Below are positions 32,489 to 42,132 of a DNA stretch of 64,000 nucleotides, piece by piece. The notes under the pieces were generated by a model. It made no database searches, was not told where the DNA came from, and saw only the letters and a program-made list of their open reading frames with translations. Position 1 is the stretch's first letter. The number at the start of each line of letters is the position of its first letter. The stretch lies in the NCBI RefSeq assembly GCF_002975175.1, contig NZ_PCNZ01000007.1, positions 1 through 64,000 of the forward strand. The letters run 5' to 3'. The position numbers were made by a program, and so were the translations under genes. The DNA comes from Bacillus sp. MYb209. GTDB lineage: Bacteria > Bacillota > Bacilli > Bacillales > Bacillaceae_G.

Positions 32489-33814
32489 ATGGATATATAC
32501 TTATTAATCGTCACGTTAATTGCAATCGCAATTGTTATTTTAGGAGTATCGTGGTGGAAATGGCATGCGTTTATTAGTTTAACGGTTGCTAGTCTATTTT
32601 TAGCTATCATGTCTGGATTGAACTTGGCCAAAATTGTTACTGCCTATGAAACTGGTGTTGGAAGTGTACTAGGGCATTTAGTTGGTATTTTAGCTCTCGG
32701 TACGATTTTGGGTAAAATGATGTCTGATTCAGGGGCTGGCATGCAAGTAGCAGATTTCTTCATTCGATTCTTCGGGGTGAAAAAATTACCTTGGGCAATG
32801 TTATTTGCTGGATTTGTAATCGGGATTCCAGTGTTTTTTGAAGTAGGGATCGTCATCTTATTACCACTCGTTATTTCTATTCGAAAAACAACGAAGCAAA
32901 ATATATTATTAATTGCTTTGCCTGTTATTGCGGGATTATCCATAGTACATGGACTTGTGCCGCCGCATCCAGGTGCGATGACAGCAATCGGTATTTATAA
33001 TGCGAATTTAGGGAAGGTACTATTGTATTCATTAATTATCGCGTTACCAACAGCAATTATCGCAGGGCCGGTATTTGCAAAGTGGGTACATAAGCGAGTT
33101 ATACCTGAAAATGAACCAGAACTTGTTCGTGTTAGAACAGTATCTACCGATTTACCAAGTCGTAAAGCTTCATTCTTTATCATTTTATTACCAGTAGTCT
33201 TAATGATTTTATCAGTAGTCGCACCATATATTTCATTACCGAAAAAAATGACGGAATTTTTAATCTTTATTGGAAGCCCAGTGATTGCTTTACTTATTTC
33301 ATGTTTCGCAGCATTTTATTTATTAGGTATACGACAAGGTATTGATAAAAAGATGATTAAAAAATTAACAGATGAAAGTTTATTACCGGTCGGTTCAATT
33401 ATTTTAATTATCGGTGCAGGTGGTGGATTTAAACAAATATTAATTGAAAGCGGTGTCGGAACAGCAATCGCTCAAATGGCAGAGCATATTTCATTATCAC
33501 CAATTGTATTAGCTTTCATGGTAGCTGGATTAATTAGAATTGCAACAGGATCAGCCACAGTAGCATTAACGACAGCAGCAGGAATTGTTTCACCGGTTAT
33601 CCAGCACATGTCTGGTGTGAATTTAGAATTGCTCGTTATAGCGACGGGGGCTGGTTCATTAATGTTTTCTCACGTAAATGATGCAGGGTTCTGGCTTGTA
33701 AAAGAGTATTTAGGTTTGACGGTGAAGGAAACGTTTAAAACGTGGACGGTACTGGAGACATTGTTATCATTTATTGCATTCGGCTTTGCTCTTTTATTAA
33801 ATATGTTTCTTTAG
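32489..33814 (+). CDS. GntP-family gluconate-type permease
   Basis: A 441-residue membrane protein with about 12 helices, of the GntP (gluconate:H+ symporter) family. Typical stretches are PVFFEVGIVILLPLV, HGLVPPHPGAMTAIG, GAGGGFKQIL and ATGSATVALTTAAG. It probably imports the sugar acid used by the upstream enzymes. AAGGGGAATG lies before the ATG. The terminator in front suggests lower or separately controlled expression. Confidence 0.88.
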   Translation: MDIYLLIVTLIAIAIVILGVSWWKWHAFISLTVASLFLAIMSGLNLAKIVTAYETGVGSVLGHLVGILALGTILGKMMSDSGAGMQVADFFIRFFGVKKLPWAMLFAGFVIGIPVFFEVGIVILLPLVISIRKTTKQNILLIALPVIAGLSIVHGLVPPHPGAMTAIGIYNANLGKVLLYSLIIALPTAIIAGPVFAKWVHKRVIPENEPELVRVRTVSTDLPSRKASFFIILLPVVLMILSVVAPYISLPKKMTEFLIFIGSPVIALLISCFAAFYLLGIRQGIDKKMIKKLTDESLLPVGSIILIIGAGGGFKQILIESGVGTAIAQMAEHISLSPIVLAFMVAGLIRIATGSATVALTTAAGIVSPVIQHMSGVNLELLVIATGAGSLMFSHVNDAGFWLVKEYLGLTVKETFKTWTVLETLLSFIAFGFALLLNMFL

Positions 33815-33842
33815 AAGATACCTTAACAGGTATCTTTTTTTT
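33814..33842 (+). terminator. terminator of the permease gene
   Basis: AAGATACCT and AGGTATCTT pair around TAAC, followed by an eight-T run. Confidence 0.9.
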
Positions 33843-33905
33843 GCAGCCCTTTTCACGAAACAAGCCCGTTTTTAGGAATGCCAAGCTTCCTATTTGCCCT
33901 GAAAA

Positions 33906-33914
33906 CATACTATA
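33906..33914 (+). promoter_or_regulatory. possible sporulation-type -10 element
   Basis: CATACTATA matches the sigma-E/sigma-K -10 pattern CATANNNTA, 67 bases before a YjcZ-like sporulation gene. A convincing -35 was not identified. Confidence 0.35.
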
Positions 33915-33980
33915 AATGGAATCCCCTCATTTAGAACAAGAAGAACTTGTTATGAATGATACTAAAGGAGGAATAGAATA

Positions 33981-34199
33981 ATGGGCGAAAAGTGTGAACA
34001 CAGACATGATGATTGCGACCGCAGACATGATGATTTCGATCGCAGACGTGGCTGCGGAGGCGGTTTTGCGCTTCTAATCGTATTGTTTATTTTATTAATC
34101 ATTATCGGTGCTAGCTGCTTCGGCGGAGGCGGCGGTTGTGGCGGTTATGGTGGCGGTTATGGTGGTTATGGCGGCGGCTATGGTGGATACTGCTGCTAA
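33981..34199 (+). CDS. YjcZ-like small sporulation protein with Gly-rich tail
   Basis: A 72-residue protein in three parts. The N-terminal charged repeat of HDD/DRR units is followed by the hydrophobic helix GGGFALLIVLFILLIIIGASC (residues 27-47), which is the core of the YjcZ family. The C-terminal GGYGGGYGG repeats end in Cys-Cys. YjcZ-type proteins are made during sporulation and sit in spore membranes or coat. The N-terminal charged extension and cysteines are unusual. AAAGGAGG precedes the ATG. Confidence 0.75.
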   Translation: MGEKCEHRHDDCDRRHDDFDRRRGCGGGFALLIVLFILLIIIGASCFGGGGGCGGYGGGYGGYGGGYGGYCC

Positions 34200-34215
34200 T
34201 TATTAAAAACTATTG

Positions 34216-34251
34216 AAAATGGCCTTGTGCGTATTGCACAAGGCCATTTTA
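34216..34251. terminator. bidirectional terminator
   Basis: AAAATGGCCTTGTGC and its complement form a 15-bp perfect stem around GTATT, with T-rich ends on both strands. It serves the YjcZ-like gene and the converging permease gene. Confidence 0.92.
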
Positions 34252-34252
34252 T

Positions 34253-36229
34253 TCATGTTCTAATATGCTGTGATAATTTATTAATGTACAGGGAGCGGAT
34301 TAAGAAGAAGAAAATGATCTCGATAATCCCGAATAAAGTGAGGATGATTAATAACTCTTTTAGTAAAGAGAAAGCGAACATGCTTTGTAAAAACTTAACC
34401 GCAAATAATGTGTGAACACCAGCAACGATATAAGGAACGAAAAATAAAATTCCTAATTGAATCGTTGCAGAGCGAAACATTTCTGATTCTGTTAAACCGA
34501 GTTTTGTAATCGTAATGTACTTTTGTTTTTCAGAAGTTAAGTCGTTATACATACGGAAGTATAAAACACTAGCTGCACCAATGAAGAAAATAAAGCCGAG
34601 AAATGCCCAAATAAAGAATTGAGCAACCGCATTTTCTTTACTGTGAACGAGTTCATCTGTAGCTGTATGAATATAAAACGGTTTGATAAAACCTTCTTCA
34701 TCCTTATGTGCTTCATACAAGTTGTTTGCATCATGATCTAAGCTTTTTAATATATTTTTTGTGGGGACAATTGCATTTTCCCAATTTTCCACGAAGTAGT
34801 TATAAACTGTAATTGTTTCAATATGAGGAATCATATTTTCAATCACACTATCTTGCATAACGATTAAATGAGGTAATGCAAAGGATGGTTCGATTCCTTT
34901 ATTAATAAAGCCTTTAATATGAAATTTCTTTTTATTAGAGCCAAGTGTAATAGTGTCCTGCTTCGCAAATGGGTTTGACACGAGATTTAATAACTCTGGC
35001 GAATAGTGAGAAATAATATAAACTTGTGTAGAATCGAGAGTGATTTCTGCCCTATTTAATTGTTTAGCTAATGCGTTATAATCACTCATTTTCATAATGG
35101 CAATTGACTCTTTTAAAGCTGTATCTTTTAAAACGGTAAATTTATATTTGTTATATTGAAAATTAGCATTTGTAAGTTCAGTTTCAATAGTAGTAATATG
35201 TTTTTGTTCAAATGCATTATCACCTTCTGAAGTATAGGTGAATGGTATTGGATATCGTTCTAATATCGATGCTTTCGTATGGTTATTTGCAGCAAATAAC
35301 CCGATAATGATTGTAAATGCAAGTGCAGATAGCATAGAAACGATAAAGAGTACATTAATATTACTACGGGTACGAGCAACTAAATCTGAAATCCATAACA
35401 TATTTATTTGTTTCAGATAAAACTTTCTTCGCTGTTTTAAAATGTAGATAAAGAGAAGAAATGTTTGTGAAAAGAAAAAATATGTTCCGACTACTACGAG
35501 CGGTAAAATAGATAACATAATAAAGACTACAGAGCCATTTTGTACATTTTTTTCTGTTACGTAGCCTTGTGGATAACCGGCAATATAATAACATAGTCCT
35601 AAACAAGTTAAAGCGAATATCGAAATGAGTATAGATGGTTTTTTTTCGTTCTTTTCTTTTTTGGTCCCCTTAATGAGCTGCGTTGTTTTACGAGTACGAA
35701 TAAATATGGGTGTAAACGTAGAAACAATTAAAAATAAAATGATAAAGGTAACGGTTGTAACGATAATCGCTTCTGTTGGCCAATATAAATAAAGGCCTTT
35801 CGCACTTGTCAATTTCGAAGTGACTAATAAGAAAAAATTAGAAAATACAAGCCCACCTTGAATACCGATAAAGATAGACAATATCCCGATTATCATGTTT
35901 TCGGTAAATAAAAGTCTTTTTAGTTGTCTCTGTGAGATACCAAGAATAGTGAGTATCCCGAATTGTTGCTTTCGTACATTTAAAAATGTTCCGATTGAAT
36001 ATAAGAGAAAGAAGAACGAGAACAGAACGATAACAAACTGTGCTGTACTAGCTAAATTCATTAGAGGATCCCGTTCTTGAAAGCTTTGTACATTGTGTAA
36101 GCGCGGGTGATATGCATATACAGTAAATGAAAAGAAAACCATAATGGAAAATGCACTGCTTACAAAATAAGCGAAATATGCTTTAGAATTACGCGTGACA
36201 TTTTTAAATGCAAATTGCCAAAACGTCAT
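34253..36229 (-). CDS. BceB-like ABC transporter permease (third copy)
   Basis: A 658-residue permease of the BceB/FtsX type: about ten membrane helices with a large extracellular domain (about residues 310-510) between helices 7 and 8. It starts MTFWQFAFKNVTRNSKAYFAYF like its two paralogues in this locus. Its start overlaps the end of the ATPase gene by four bases, so this permease is the natural partner of that ATPase. It probably detects or detoxifies a peptide antibiotic. The antibiotic cannot be named from sequence. Confidence 0.88.
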   Translation of the reverse strand: MTFWQFAFKNVTRNSKAYFAYFVSSAFSIMVFFSFTVYAYHPRLHNVQSFQERDPLMNLASTAQFVIVLFSFFFLLYSIGTFLNVRKQQFGILTILGISQRQLKRLLFTENMIIGILSIFIGIQGGLVFSNFFLLVTSKLTSAKGLYLYWPTEAIIVTTVTFIILFLIVSTFTPIFIRTRKTTQLIKGTKKEKNEKKPSILISIFALTCLGLCYYIAGYPQGYVTEKNVQNGSVVFIMLSILPLVVVGTYFFFSQTFLLFIYILKQRRKFYLKQINMLWISDLVARTRSNINVLFIVSMLSALAFTIIIGLFAANNHTKASILERYPIPFTYTSEGDNAFEQKHITTIETELTNANFQYNKYKFTVLKDTALKESIAIMKMSDYNALAKQLNRAEITLDSTQVYIISHYSPELLNLVSNPFAKQDTITLGSNKKKFHIKGFINKGIEPSFALPHLIVMQDSVIENMIPHIETITVYNYFVENWENAIVPTKNILKSLDHDANNLYEAHKDEEGFIKPFYIHTATDELVHSKENAVAQFFIWAFLGFIFFIGAASVLYFRMYNDLTSEKQKYITITKLGLTESEMFRSATIQLGILFFVPYIVAGVHTLFAVKFLQSMFAFSLLKELLIILTLFGIIEIIFFFLIRSLYINKLSQHIRT

Positions 36230-36978
36230 CCACGTCTTCCTCCTAATAATGCTAAAACATCTAATATTTCTTGATAAAATTTCTCGCGATATAGTCCGCG
36301 GTGCAGTTCATTGTAAAGTCCACCATCTTTAATGAAGATGACGCGGTTACAATAACTAGCTGCAAACGGATCGTGAGTAACCATTAAAATCGTTGCATCC
36401 TCTTCTTTATTTAACTTCGTAAATAACTCCATTACATCAATTGCCGCTTTCGAATCTAAGTTTCCTGTCGGTTCATCCGCAAGTAGAAGTGACGGATTAT
36501 GAATAACAGCACGTGCTACCGCGGTACGTTGTGCTTGTCCTCCAGAAACTTCAAAAATACGCTTGTCCAAAATATGATCAATTCCAAGTTTTGTTGAGAT
36601 GTTATCGAGTTTTTCGTCCATTTCTTTCAAAGGGACATTATCTAACGTTAAAGGTAGTACGATATTTTCACCGATTGTCAGTGTATCTAGTAGGTTAAAG
36701 TTTTGGAAAACAAATCCTAACTCTTGGCGACGGAAAATAGCAAGCTTCTCTCTGCGGAACGTGTGCGGTTGTTTTCCGTTAATAATGACTTCACCAGAAG
36801 TAGGTGAATCAATTGTAGAGATAACGTTTAAAAATGTAGATTTTCCGCTTCCAGAAGGTCCCATAATCGCAACGAATTCACCTTTATCTACGTGTAAATT
36901 TATATTTTTTAAAGCAGTATGAGGGACTTTTCCTTCATACACTTTTGAGACGTTTTTTATGTGTAATACTTCTTCCAT
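36226..36978 (-). CDS. BceA-like ABC transporter ATPase
   Basis: A 250-residue ATPase with Walker A GPSGSGKS (40-47), signature VSGGQAQR and Walker B LLADEPTGNLDS. ATG at 36978 is preferred (AAAGGTGA upstream) over a GTG three codons earlier. It is the only ATPase among three permeases in this locus and may energise all of them. Confidence 0.9.
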   Translation of the reverse strand: MEEVLHIKNVSKVYEGKVPHTALKNINLHVDKGEFVAIMGPSGSGKSTFLNVISTIDSPTSGEVIINGKQPHTFRREKLAIFRRQELGFVFQNFNLLDTLTIGENIVLPLTLDNVPLKEMDEKLDNISTKLGIDHILDKRIFEVSGGQAQRTAVARAVIHNPSLLLADEPTGNLDSKAAIDVMELFTKLNKEEDATILMVTHDPFAASYCNRVIFIKDGGLYNELHRGLYREKFYQEILDVLALLGGRRG

Positions 36979-36998
36979 AATAATCACCTTTCTATTCG

Positions 36999-38954
36999 TT
37001 AAAACTTAATATGTTGTGATAATTTTTGCATATAAAAGGAACGAATTAAAAGGAAAAAGAGAATTTCAACCGTTCCAAAGATTACAAGTACAACTGTAAT
37101 CTCAGCGAATAATGAGAGATTTAATATTTCTTGCAACATCTTTGTCGCAAACATCGTATGGATGGATGCCATAATGTAAGGAACAAAGAATAAGATAGCA
37201 AGTTGGATTGTAGCGGACTGTTTCATCTCAGTTTCTGTTAAACCGATTTTTGTAATCGTTATATACTTTTCCTGCTCATTTGTTAAATCTGTATACATAC
37301 GGAAGTAAAGAACGCTGCCAGCACCGATAAAGAAAATGACACCTAGGAAAGTACCGATTAAGAAGAACGAAGCGACATTTAGTTTTGTTTTGTATAGAGA
37401 ATCGCTCGCTTCACTTGCATGGAAAGGTGGGTGTTCTGCTTGGATAGCTTCATTATCTTTATTAATTTTTGTTGTAAATGCTGAACCAATGTCATGTGCT
37501 TTTTCCCAATCGTTCACTTTGAAACTATATACACTCATCTGTTTTGAAACGTTTGATAATGCTTCTACATTTTCATCAGATAATACGACTAACTGTGATA
37601 TTAAGCTATTTGGGAACGGGTTATAACTTTTATATTCTTTTATTTGTAACTGTAAAGAATTTTGGTTCAGCGTAAGAGTATTTTTTGCTTTTTGATCATG
37701 AATGGTTCCAATAACTTGACTGTCTAAATCTTTAATAAGGATATAAGATTCATTATTTTTTACGTTGAGATGTTCCCAGTTTAATGCATTAGCCAGTATG
37801 TTGTAGTCAATTTGTTTAATTGCATAATAGAGCTGCGGGCTTTCTTCCGCCGAAGATACTTCATATATATCTGTTTTAAATTTCTTATAAGTAAACTGCT
37901 CTTCGTTAAATTTTTGTTCTAACCAATTTAAATGTTCATCGGCTAACGTATTTTCAGTATGTGATAAATAAGTAAAAGGGAAAGGGTTTTGCCTTATTTC
38001 ATCAAACTTTGTGAATTTCCCAAACCCATATAAGAATGTAATCATTGTGAAAGCGAGCGTTGATAACATCGTCACAATGAAGAGCATGTTAATATTTGTC
38101 CGAATACGAGTTGCTAAATCAGAAATCCAAAGCATATTAATACGTTTCATATAAAACTTTCTTCGCGCTTTTAATATACGAATGAGTAAGAAGCTAATTT
38201 GTGAGAAGAAAAAATATGTCCCAGCTGCAGCAAGTGATGGAATGACAAATATACTGGCGGCGGCGTATAAAAGTCCAGCGATATCTCCTAGTGACATAAA
38301 ATATAGCGGATTCGCTGATAAAGCATATCCCGATATTAAACATGTCGCGCCAAAGAGAGAGATGAGTACAGATGCTTTTCTTTCTTTTTGTTTTTCACCT
38401 TCTTGCAAAAGTCGTACAGCTTTTCTCGTACGGATTAGCATCGGTGTAAAGGAAGATACGAGAATAAAGAGTCCGAAAAAGATTATTATTGTTAAAATAA
38501 TAGCACTTGTAGGCCAGTATAAATATAGACCAGGTACATGTGTGATTTTGGCGGTAACTAATAGAAAGAACTGTGAAAAGACAAGGCCAAATTGAATGCC
38601 AAAAAATATGGAAAGGACACCAATTAACATGTTTTCTAGAAATACAAGCCTCTTTAACTGCTTTTGAGATATGCCAAGTACTGTTAAAATCCCAAACTGT
38701 TTTTTTCGTACCTTTAAAAAGGTACCGATCGAATATAGTAAAAAGAAAAATGAAAAGAATACAATGACAACTTCTGAAATTGTCATTAATATGTTCAGAG
38801 CATAATTAACGTCTGTCATATGCAATTTAGGATGAAATAAATAAACTGCAAATGAGAAAAAAATTGCAATGGAAAACGCACTGCTTACAAAATAGGCGAA
38901 ATAAGCTCTGGCGTTCCGCGTCACGTTTTTAAATGCAAACTGCCAAAATGTCAT
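36999..38954 (-). CDS. BceB-like ABC transporter permease (second copy)
   Basis: A 651-residue paralogue of the permeases on either side, with the same N-terminus (MTFWQFAFKNVTRNARAYFAYF) and C-terminal IRSFYMQKLSQHIKF. The membrane segments are well conserved, while the extracellular domain differs, which fits different ligand preferences. It lies 20 bases before the ATPase gene, after a hairpin (38,981-39,021) that separates it from the first permease. Confidence 0.87.
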   Translation of the reverse strand: MTFWQFAFKNVTRNARAYFAYFVSSAFSIAIFFSFAVYLFHPKLHMTDVNYALNILMTISEVVIVFFSFFFLLYSIGTFLKVRKKQFGILTVLGISQKQLKRLVFLENMLIGVLSIFFGIQFGLVFSQFFLLVTAKITHVPGLYLYWPTSAIILTIIIFFGLFILVSSFTPMLIRTRKAVRLLQEGEKQKERKASVLISLFGATCLISGYALSANPLYFMSLGDIAGLLYAAASIFVIPSLAAAGTYFFFSQISFLLIRILKARRKFYMKRINMLWISDLATRIRTNINMLFIVTMLSTLAFTMITFLYGFGKFTKFDEIRQNPFPFTYLSHTENTLADEHLNWLEQKFNEEQFTYKKFKTDIYEVSSAEESPQLYYAIKQIDYNILANALNWEHLNVKNNESYILIKDLDSQVIGTIHDQKAKNTLTLNQNSLQLQIKEYKSYNPFPNSLISQLVVLSDENVEALSNVSKQMSVYSFKVNDWEKAHDIGSAFTTKINKDNEAIQAEHPPFHASEASDSLYKTKLNVASFFLIGTFLGVIFFIGAGSVLYFRMYTDLTNEQEKYITITKIGLTETEMKQSATIQLAILFFVPYIMASIHTMFATKMLQEILNLSLFAEITVVLVIFGTVEILFFLLIRSFYMQKLSQHIKF

Positions 38955-38980
38955 TCACCTAAACCTCCTAATAGAGTTAA

Positions 38981-39021
38981 CGTGAAAGGAGTATGGGGAG
39001 AGGTTCCCTCATACTCTTTTC
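38981..39021 (-). terminator. hairpin between first and second permease genes
   Basis: AGAGTATGAGGG pairs imperfectly with CCCCATACTC, with short T runs. It could act as a terminator or attenuator for the downstream permease-ATPase-permease genes. Confidence 0.5.
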
Positions 39022-39033
39022 ATCAAGTTTGTT

Positions 39034-41013
39034 TTAAATATTTTGCCCATTAGTATACTGTGATAATTTTTGCATATAAAGCGAACGAATGAATAAGAAA
39101 AATACGATTTCAACGACTCCAAAAATAATAAGAACAGTTGCAATTTCAGTAAACAATGATAAACCAATTACATCTTGTAGCATCTTTGTTGCAAACATTG
39201 TATGAATGGATGCCATAATGTACGGAACGAAAAATAAAATACTAAGTTGAATGGTTGCAGAGCGTCTCATTTCTGCATCTGTTACGCCAATTTTTGAAAT
39301 CGTTATATACTTCTCTTGTTCGTTCGTTAAATCGGTATACATTCTAAAGTAAAGAACGCTACCAGCTCCAATGAAGAAGATAACCCCTAAGAATGTCCCA
39401 ATTAGGAAGTATGCAGCACTTCCTGATGTGATTTTATATAATAAGCCTGCTGATTCATAGGAGCGTATAAGAGGCCCTTCGTACTGGAATTCTTGTCGAT
39501 CCTTTTGTACTTTTCGTATAAACTCATCAGCAATTTCATACGTTTTTTCCCAGTTTTGTACTTTATAATTGTACGCTGATACATGCTTTATTGTACTTGG
39601 TAAGCTGTTTACAACAGCGTCCGGTAAAATTAAAGTTTGATATGAAAAGTCAGATGGAATGGCTCCTGCTTGTTCATAGCCCTTTACTTGTAATATCGTA
39701 TTTGTGCTAGAAAGTGTAATGGATTTTCTATTGTAGCTTGGCTCAAACTCGCTGAATAAGGTGAAATAAGCGCTACCGCTTAAGACATATGCTTCGTTAT
39801 CGCTCATGAATAGTTGTTTCATTCGCAGGGCAGCTGCAAGTTTATTATAGTCACTTTGTTTCATTGCATATATGTCATTATAAGCTGTTATACCTTCATC
39901 TTCTTTCAGTGGTGTTTCATATAAATCAGCCTTTATCTTTTTATAAGAGAAATTTTCCTTTTGTAACTGCTGTTCAAGCCAAGTTAAATGCTCGTTGACA
40001 AAAGGATTTGCGTCATATGAAAAATAAGAAAATGGAAAAGGTGAACTTCTCGTAACCTCTAGCTTTGTAAACTTTCCAAATCCATATAGAAATGTAATCA
40101 TTGTGAAGGCGATTGTAGATAGCATCGCTACAATAAAAAGCATATTGATATTCGTTCGAATACGGCTTGCTAAATCCGAAATCCAAAGCATATTAATCTG
40201 TTTCATATAAAACGTTCTTCTTTTCTTTAAAATATAAATAAGTAAGAAACTAATTTGAGAAAAGAAAAAATATGTCCCAATTGTAACAAGTGTTGGAATC
40301 ACGAAAATACTTGAAACCATATATATAACGCCTACTTGCGGGTTTATTGAGAAGAAATATTTAGGATTTGCAGCTAACGCATAACCACCTAATAAACAGA
40401 TTGCACCAAATAAAGAGATAAATATGGATGGTTTTCTTTCTTTTTGTTTTCCGCCATTTGTTTTTAAAAGATGTACCGCTTTTTTTGTACGAATAAGCAT
40501 TGGTGTGAATGCAGATACAATGATAAAAAGACTAAGAAAAACGATGGTCGTTAAAATGATCGCGTTAGTAGGCCCGTATAAATATATACCTGGTACGTGC
40601 GTAATTTTCGCTGTCACTAATAAGAAAAATTGCGAAAAAACAAACCCAAACTGCATGCCGAAAAAGATAGATAAAATACCAATTAACATATTTTCCGTAA
40701 AAACGAGACGATGTAATTGCTTTTTCGATATACCTAAAATGGCTAAAATCCCAAATTGTTTTTTTCGAACTTTTAAAAACGATCCGATTGAATATAGTAA
40801 AAAGAAGAAAGAGAACAGTACAATGACAACTTCTGAAAAAATCATTAATCCTGAAATTTCAGAGATCATACTGAAATTTTGTAATTTCGGATGAAATAAA
40901 TAAACAGCAAACGAAAAGAAAACAGCAATGGAAAAGGCACTGCTTAAAAAATAGGCAAAATAAGCTCTTGAGTTGCGCGTTACATTTTTAAATGCAAATT
41001 GCCAAAATGTCAT
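39034..41013 (-). CDS. BceB-like ABC transporter permease (first copy)
   Basis: A 659-residue BceB-type permease, closest in length and membrane segments to the second copy (shared FLYGFGKFTK, AAYFLIGTFLGVIFFIGAGSVLYFRMYTDL). It is separated from the kinase gene by a perfect hairpin and from the next permease by another. This suggests graded or separate expression of the three permeases. Confidence 0.87.
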   Translation of the reverse strand: MTFWQFAFKNVTRNSRAYFAYFLSSAFSIAVFFSFAVYLFHPKLQNFSMISEISGLMIFSEVVIVLFSFFFLLYSIGSFLKVRKKQFGILAILGISKKQLHRLVFTENMLIGILSIFFGMQFGFVFSQFFLLVTAKITHVPGIYLYGPTNAIILTTIVFLSLFIIVSAFTPMLIRTKKAVHLLKTNGGKQKERKPSIFISLFGAICLLGGYALAANPKYFFSINPQVGVIYMVSSIFVIPTLVTIGTYFFFSQISFLLIYILKKRRTFYMKQINMLWISDLASRIRTNINMLFIVAMLSTIAFTMITFLYGFGKFTKLEVTRSSPFPFSYFSYDANPFVNEHLTWLEQQLQKENFSYKKIKADLYETPLKEDEGITAYNDIYAMKQSDYNKLAAALRMKQLFMSDNEAYVLSGSAYFTLFSEFEPSYNRKSITLSSTNTILQVKGYEQAGAIPSDFSYQTLILPDAVVNSLPSTIKHVSAYNYKVQNWEKTYEIADEFIRKVQKDRQEFQYEGPLIRSYESAGLLYKITSGSAAYFLIGTFLGVIFFIGAGSVLYFRMYTDLTNEQEKYITISKIGVTDAEMRRSATIQLSILFFVPYIMASIHTMFATKMLQDVIGLSLFTEIATVLIIFGVVEIVFFLFIRSLYMQKLSQYTNGQNI

Positions 41014-41056
41014 AATATGTACCTCCCGTTAGAAGGCCAATATGCAGTTTTATTGC

Positions 41057-41090
41057 AAAAAATGTATGAGAGTATATTCTCATACATTTT
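41057..41090 (-). terminator. terminator of the Bce-like two-component operon
   Basis: AAAATGTATGAG and CTCATACATTTT form a 12-bp stem; on the minus strand it is followed by TTTTTTGC. It lies between the kinase stop codon and the first permease. Confidence 0.8.
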
Positions 41091-41107
41091 GCTAGCATAT
41101 GTTATGG

Positions 41108-42130
41108 TCATGCTTTGGTCACCTTCTCTGTATTTTCTGCTTGATTATTTGCAGCGTTGTGGAAGATGATTTTAATCGTCGTTCCTTTACCAACTTCAGA
41201 GTCTAGTTTCACAGAATGACCTAAATAATCACAAATTTTACTTACGATATAAAGTCCCATACCAGTAGATTCTCCGAATGTACGACCATTTTTCCCAGTG
41301 TAAAATGGTTCAAATACTCTTCGAACATCTTCTTGCGGAATACCGACGCCTTCATCACGAACTTCTAAAATAATATCTTTTCCATTTCGATAAGCTGATA
41401 AGAAAACTTTCTTTCCGCGTTCACCAGAATACCGAACAGCATTTGTCATTAACTGATAAATGATGAACTTTAGCCATTTCGCATCAGAAGTAACTTTTAA
41501 ATCTGAATGAACTTCTAAAACAGGGAAGACCCCGTTTCGAATGAATAGTTCTTTTAATCCGTTAATATTTTTTGTTACAGTATCTTTTAATGAAATCGTC
41601 TCAACATGGAAATCTTCATGGAAATTATTCAACCTTGCCATGTATAAAGCCATATCGAGTCCTTGATTTAGTCGCTCTAACTCTTTTTTAAATTGCGGGA
41701 TTAAATGTTCATCTTCCATTTCAAGCACCATAAGTTGCATAACAGAAACGGGCGTTTTCATTTGATGTACCCAATGGTTAATAAATAATTGGTGTTCTTG
41801 TTGTTTTACTTCGAATGTTTGTAGGTCTTTTTGGAATAGACGATATTGCGTACGAACGAGCTCGTTTACACCGTGGGGCATAGGAGCAGTCGCTCTTTCA
41901 ATAAACGCATCTTCCATTTTCTCTGGTGGTTCACTTAATCTGTGGTACATTCTACGATTACGAACGTAACGATAAGCGAGGAAACAGATGAATAAGTAAA
42001 GACTTAAAACGATGAAGTAAAATTTATTATTTTGAAATCCGTCTACTGCATCATAGAGAACGAAAATAATTCCGAAGTTTAATACATATAGTAGAAAAAA
42101 TGCAAAATGATCACGTAAAAATAGCTTCAT
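41108..42130 (-). CDS. BceS-like intramembrane-sensing histidine kinase
   Basis: A 340-residue kinase whose N-terminus is two helices (about 8-28 and 37-57) with only a few residues between them. It therefore has no sensor domain outside the cell and is expected to take its signal from a BceAB-type transporter. His122 is the phosphorylation site in VHQMKTPVS. ATP-binding G boxes are DEGVGIP and GESTGMGLYIV. It lies two bases after the regulator gene. Confidence 0.9.
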   Translation of the reverse strand: MKLFLRDHFAFFLLYVLNFGIIFVLYDAVDGFQNNKFYFIVLSLYLFICFLAYRYVRNRRMYHRLSEPPEKMEDAFIERATAPMPHGVNELVRTQYRLFQKDLQTFEVKQQEHQLFINHWVHQMKTPVSVMQLMVLEMEDEHLIPQFKKELERLNQGLDMALYMARLNNFHEDFHVETISLKDTVTKNINGLKELFIRNGVFPVLEVHSDLKVTSDAKWLKFIIYQLMTNAVRYSGERGKKVFLSAYRNGKDIILEVRDEGVGIPQEDVRRVFEPFYTGKNGRTFGESTGMGLYIVSKICDYLGHSVKLDSEVGKGTTIKIIFHNAANNQAENTEKVTKA

Positions 42131-42132
42131 GC

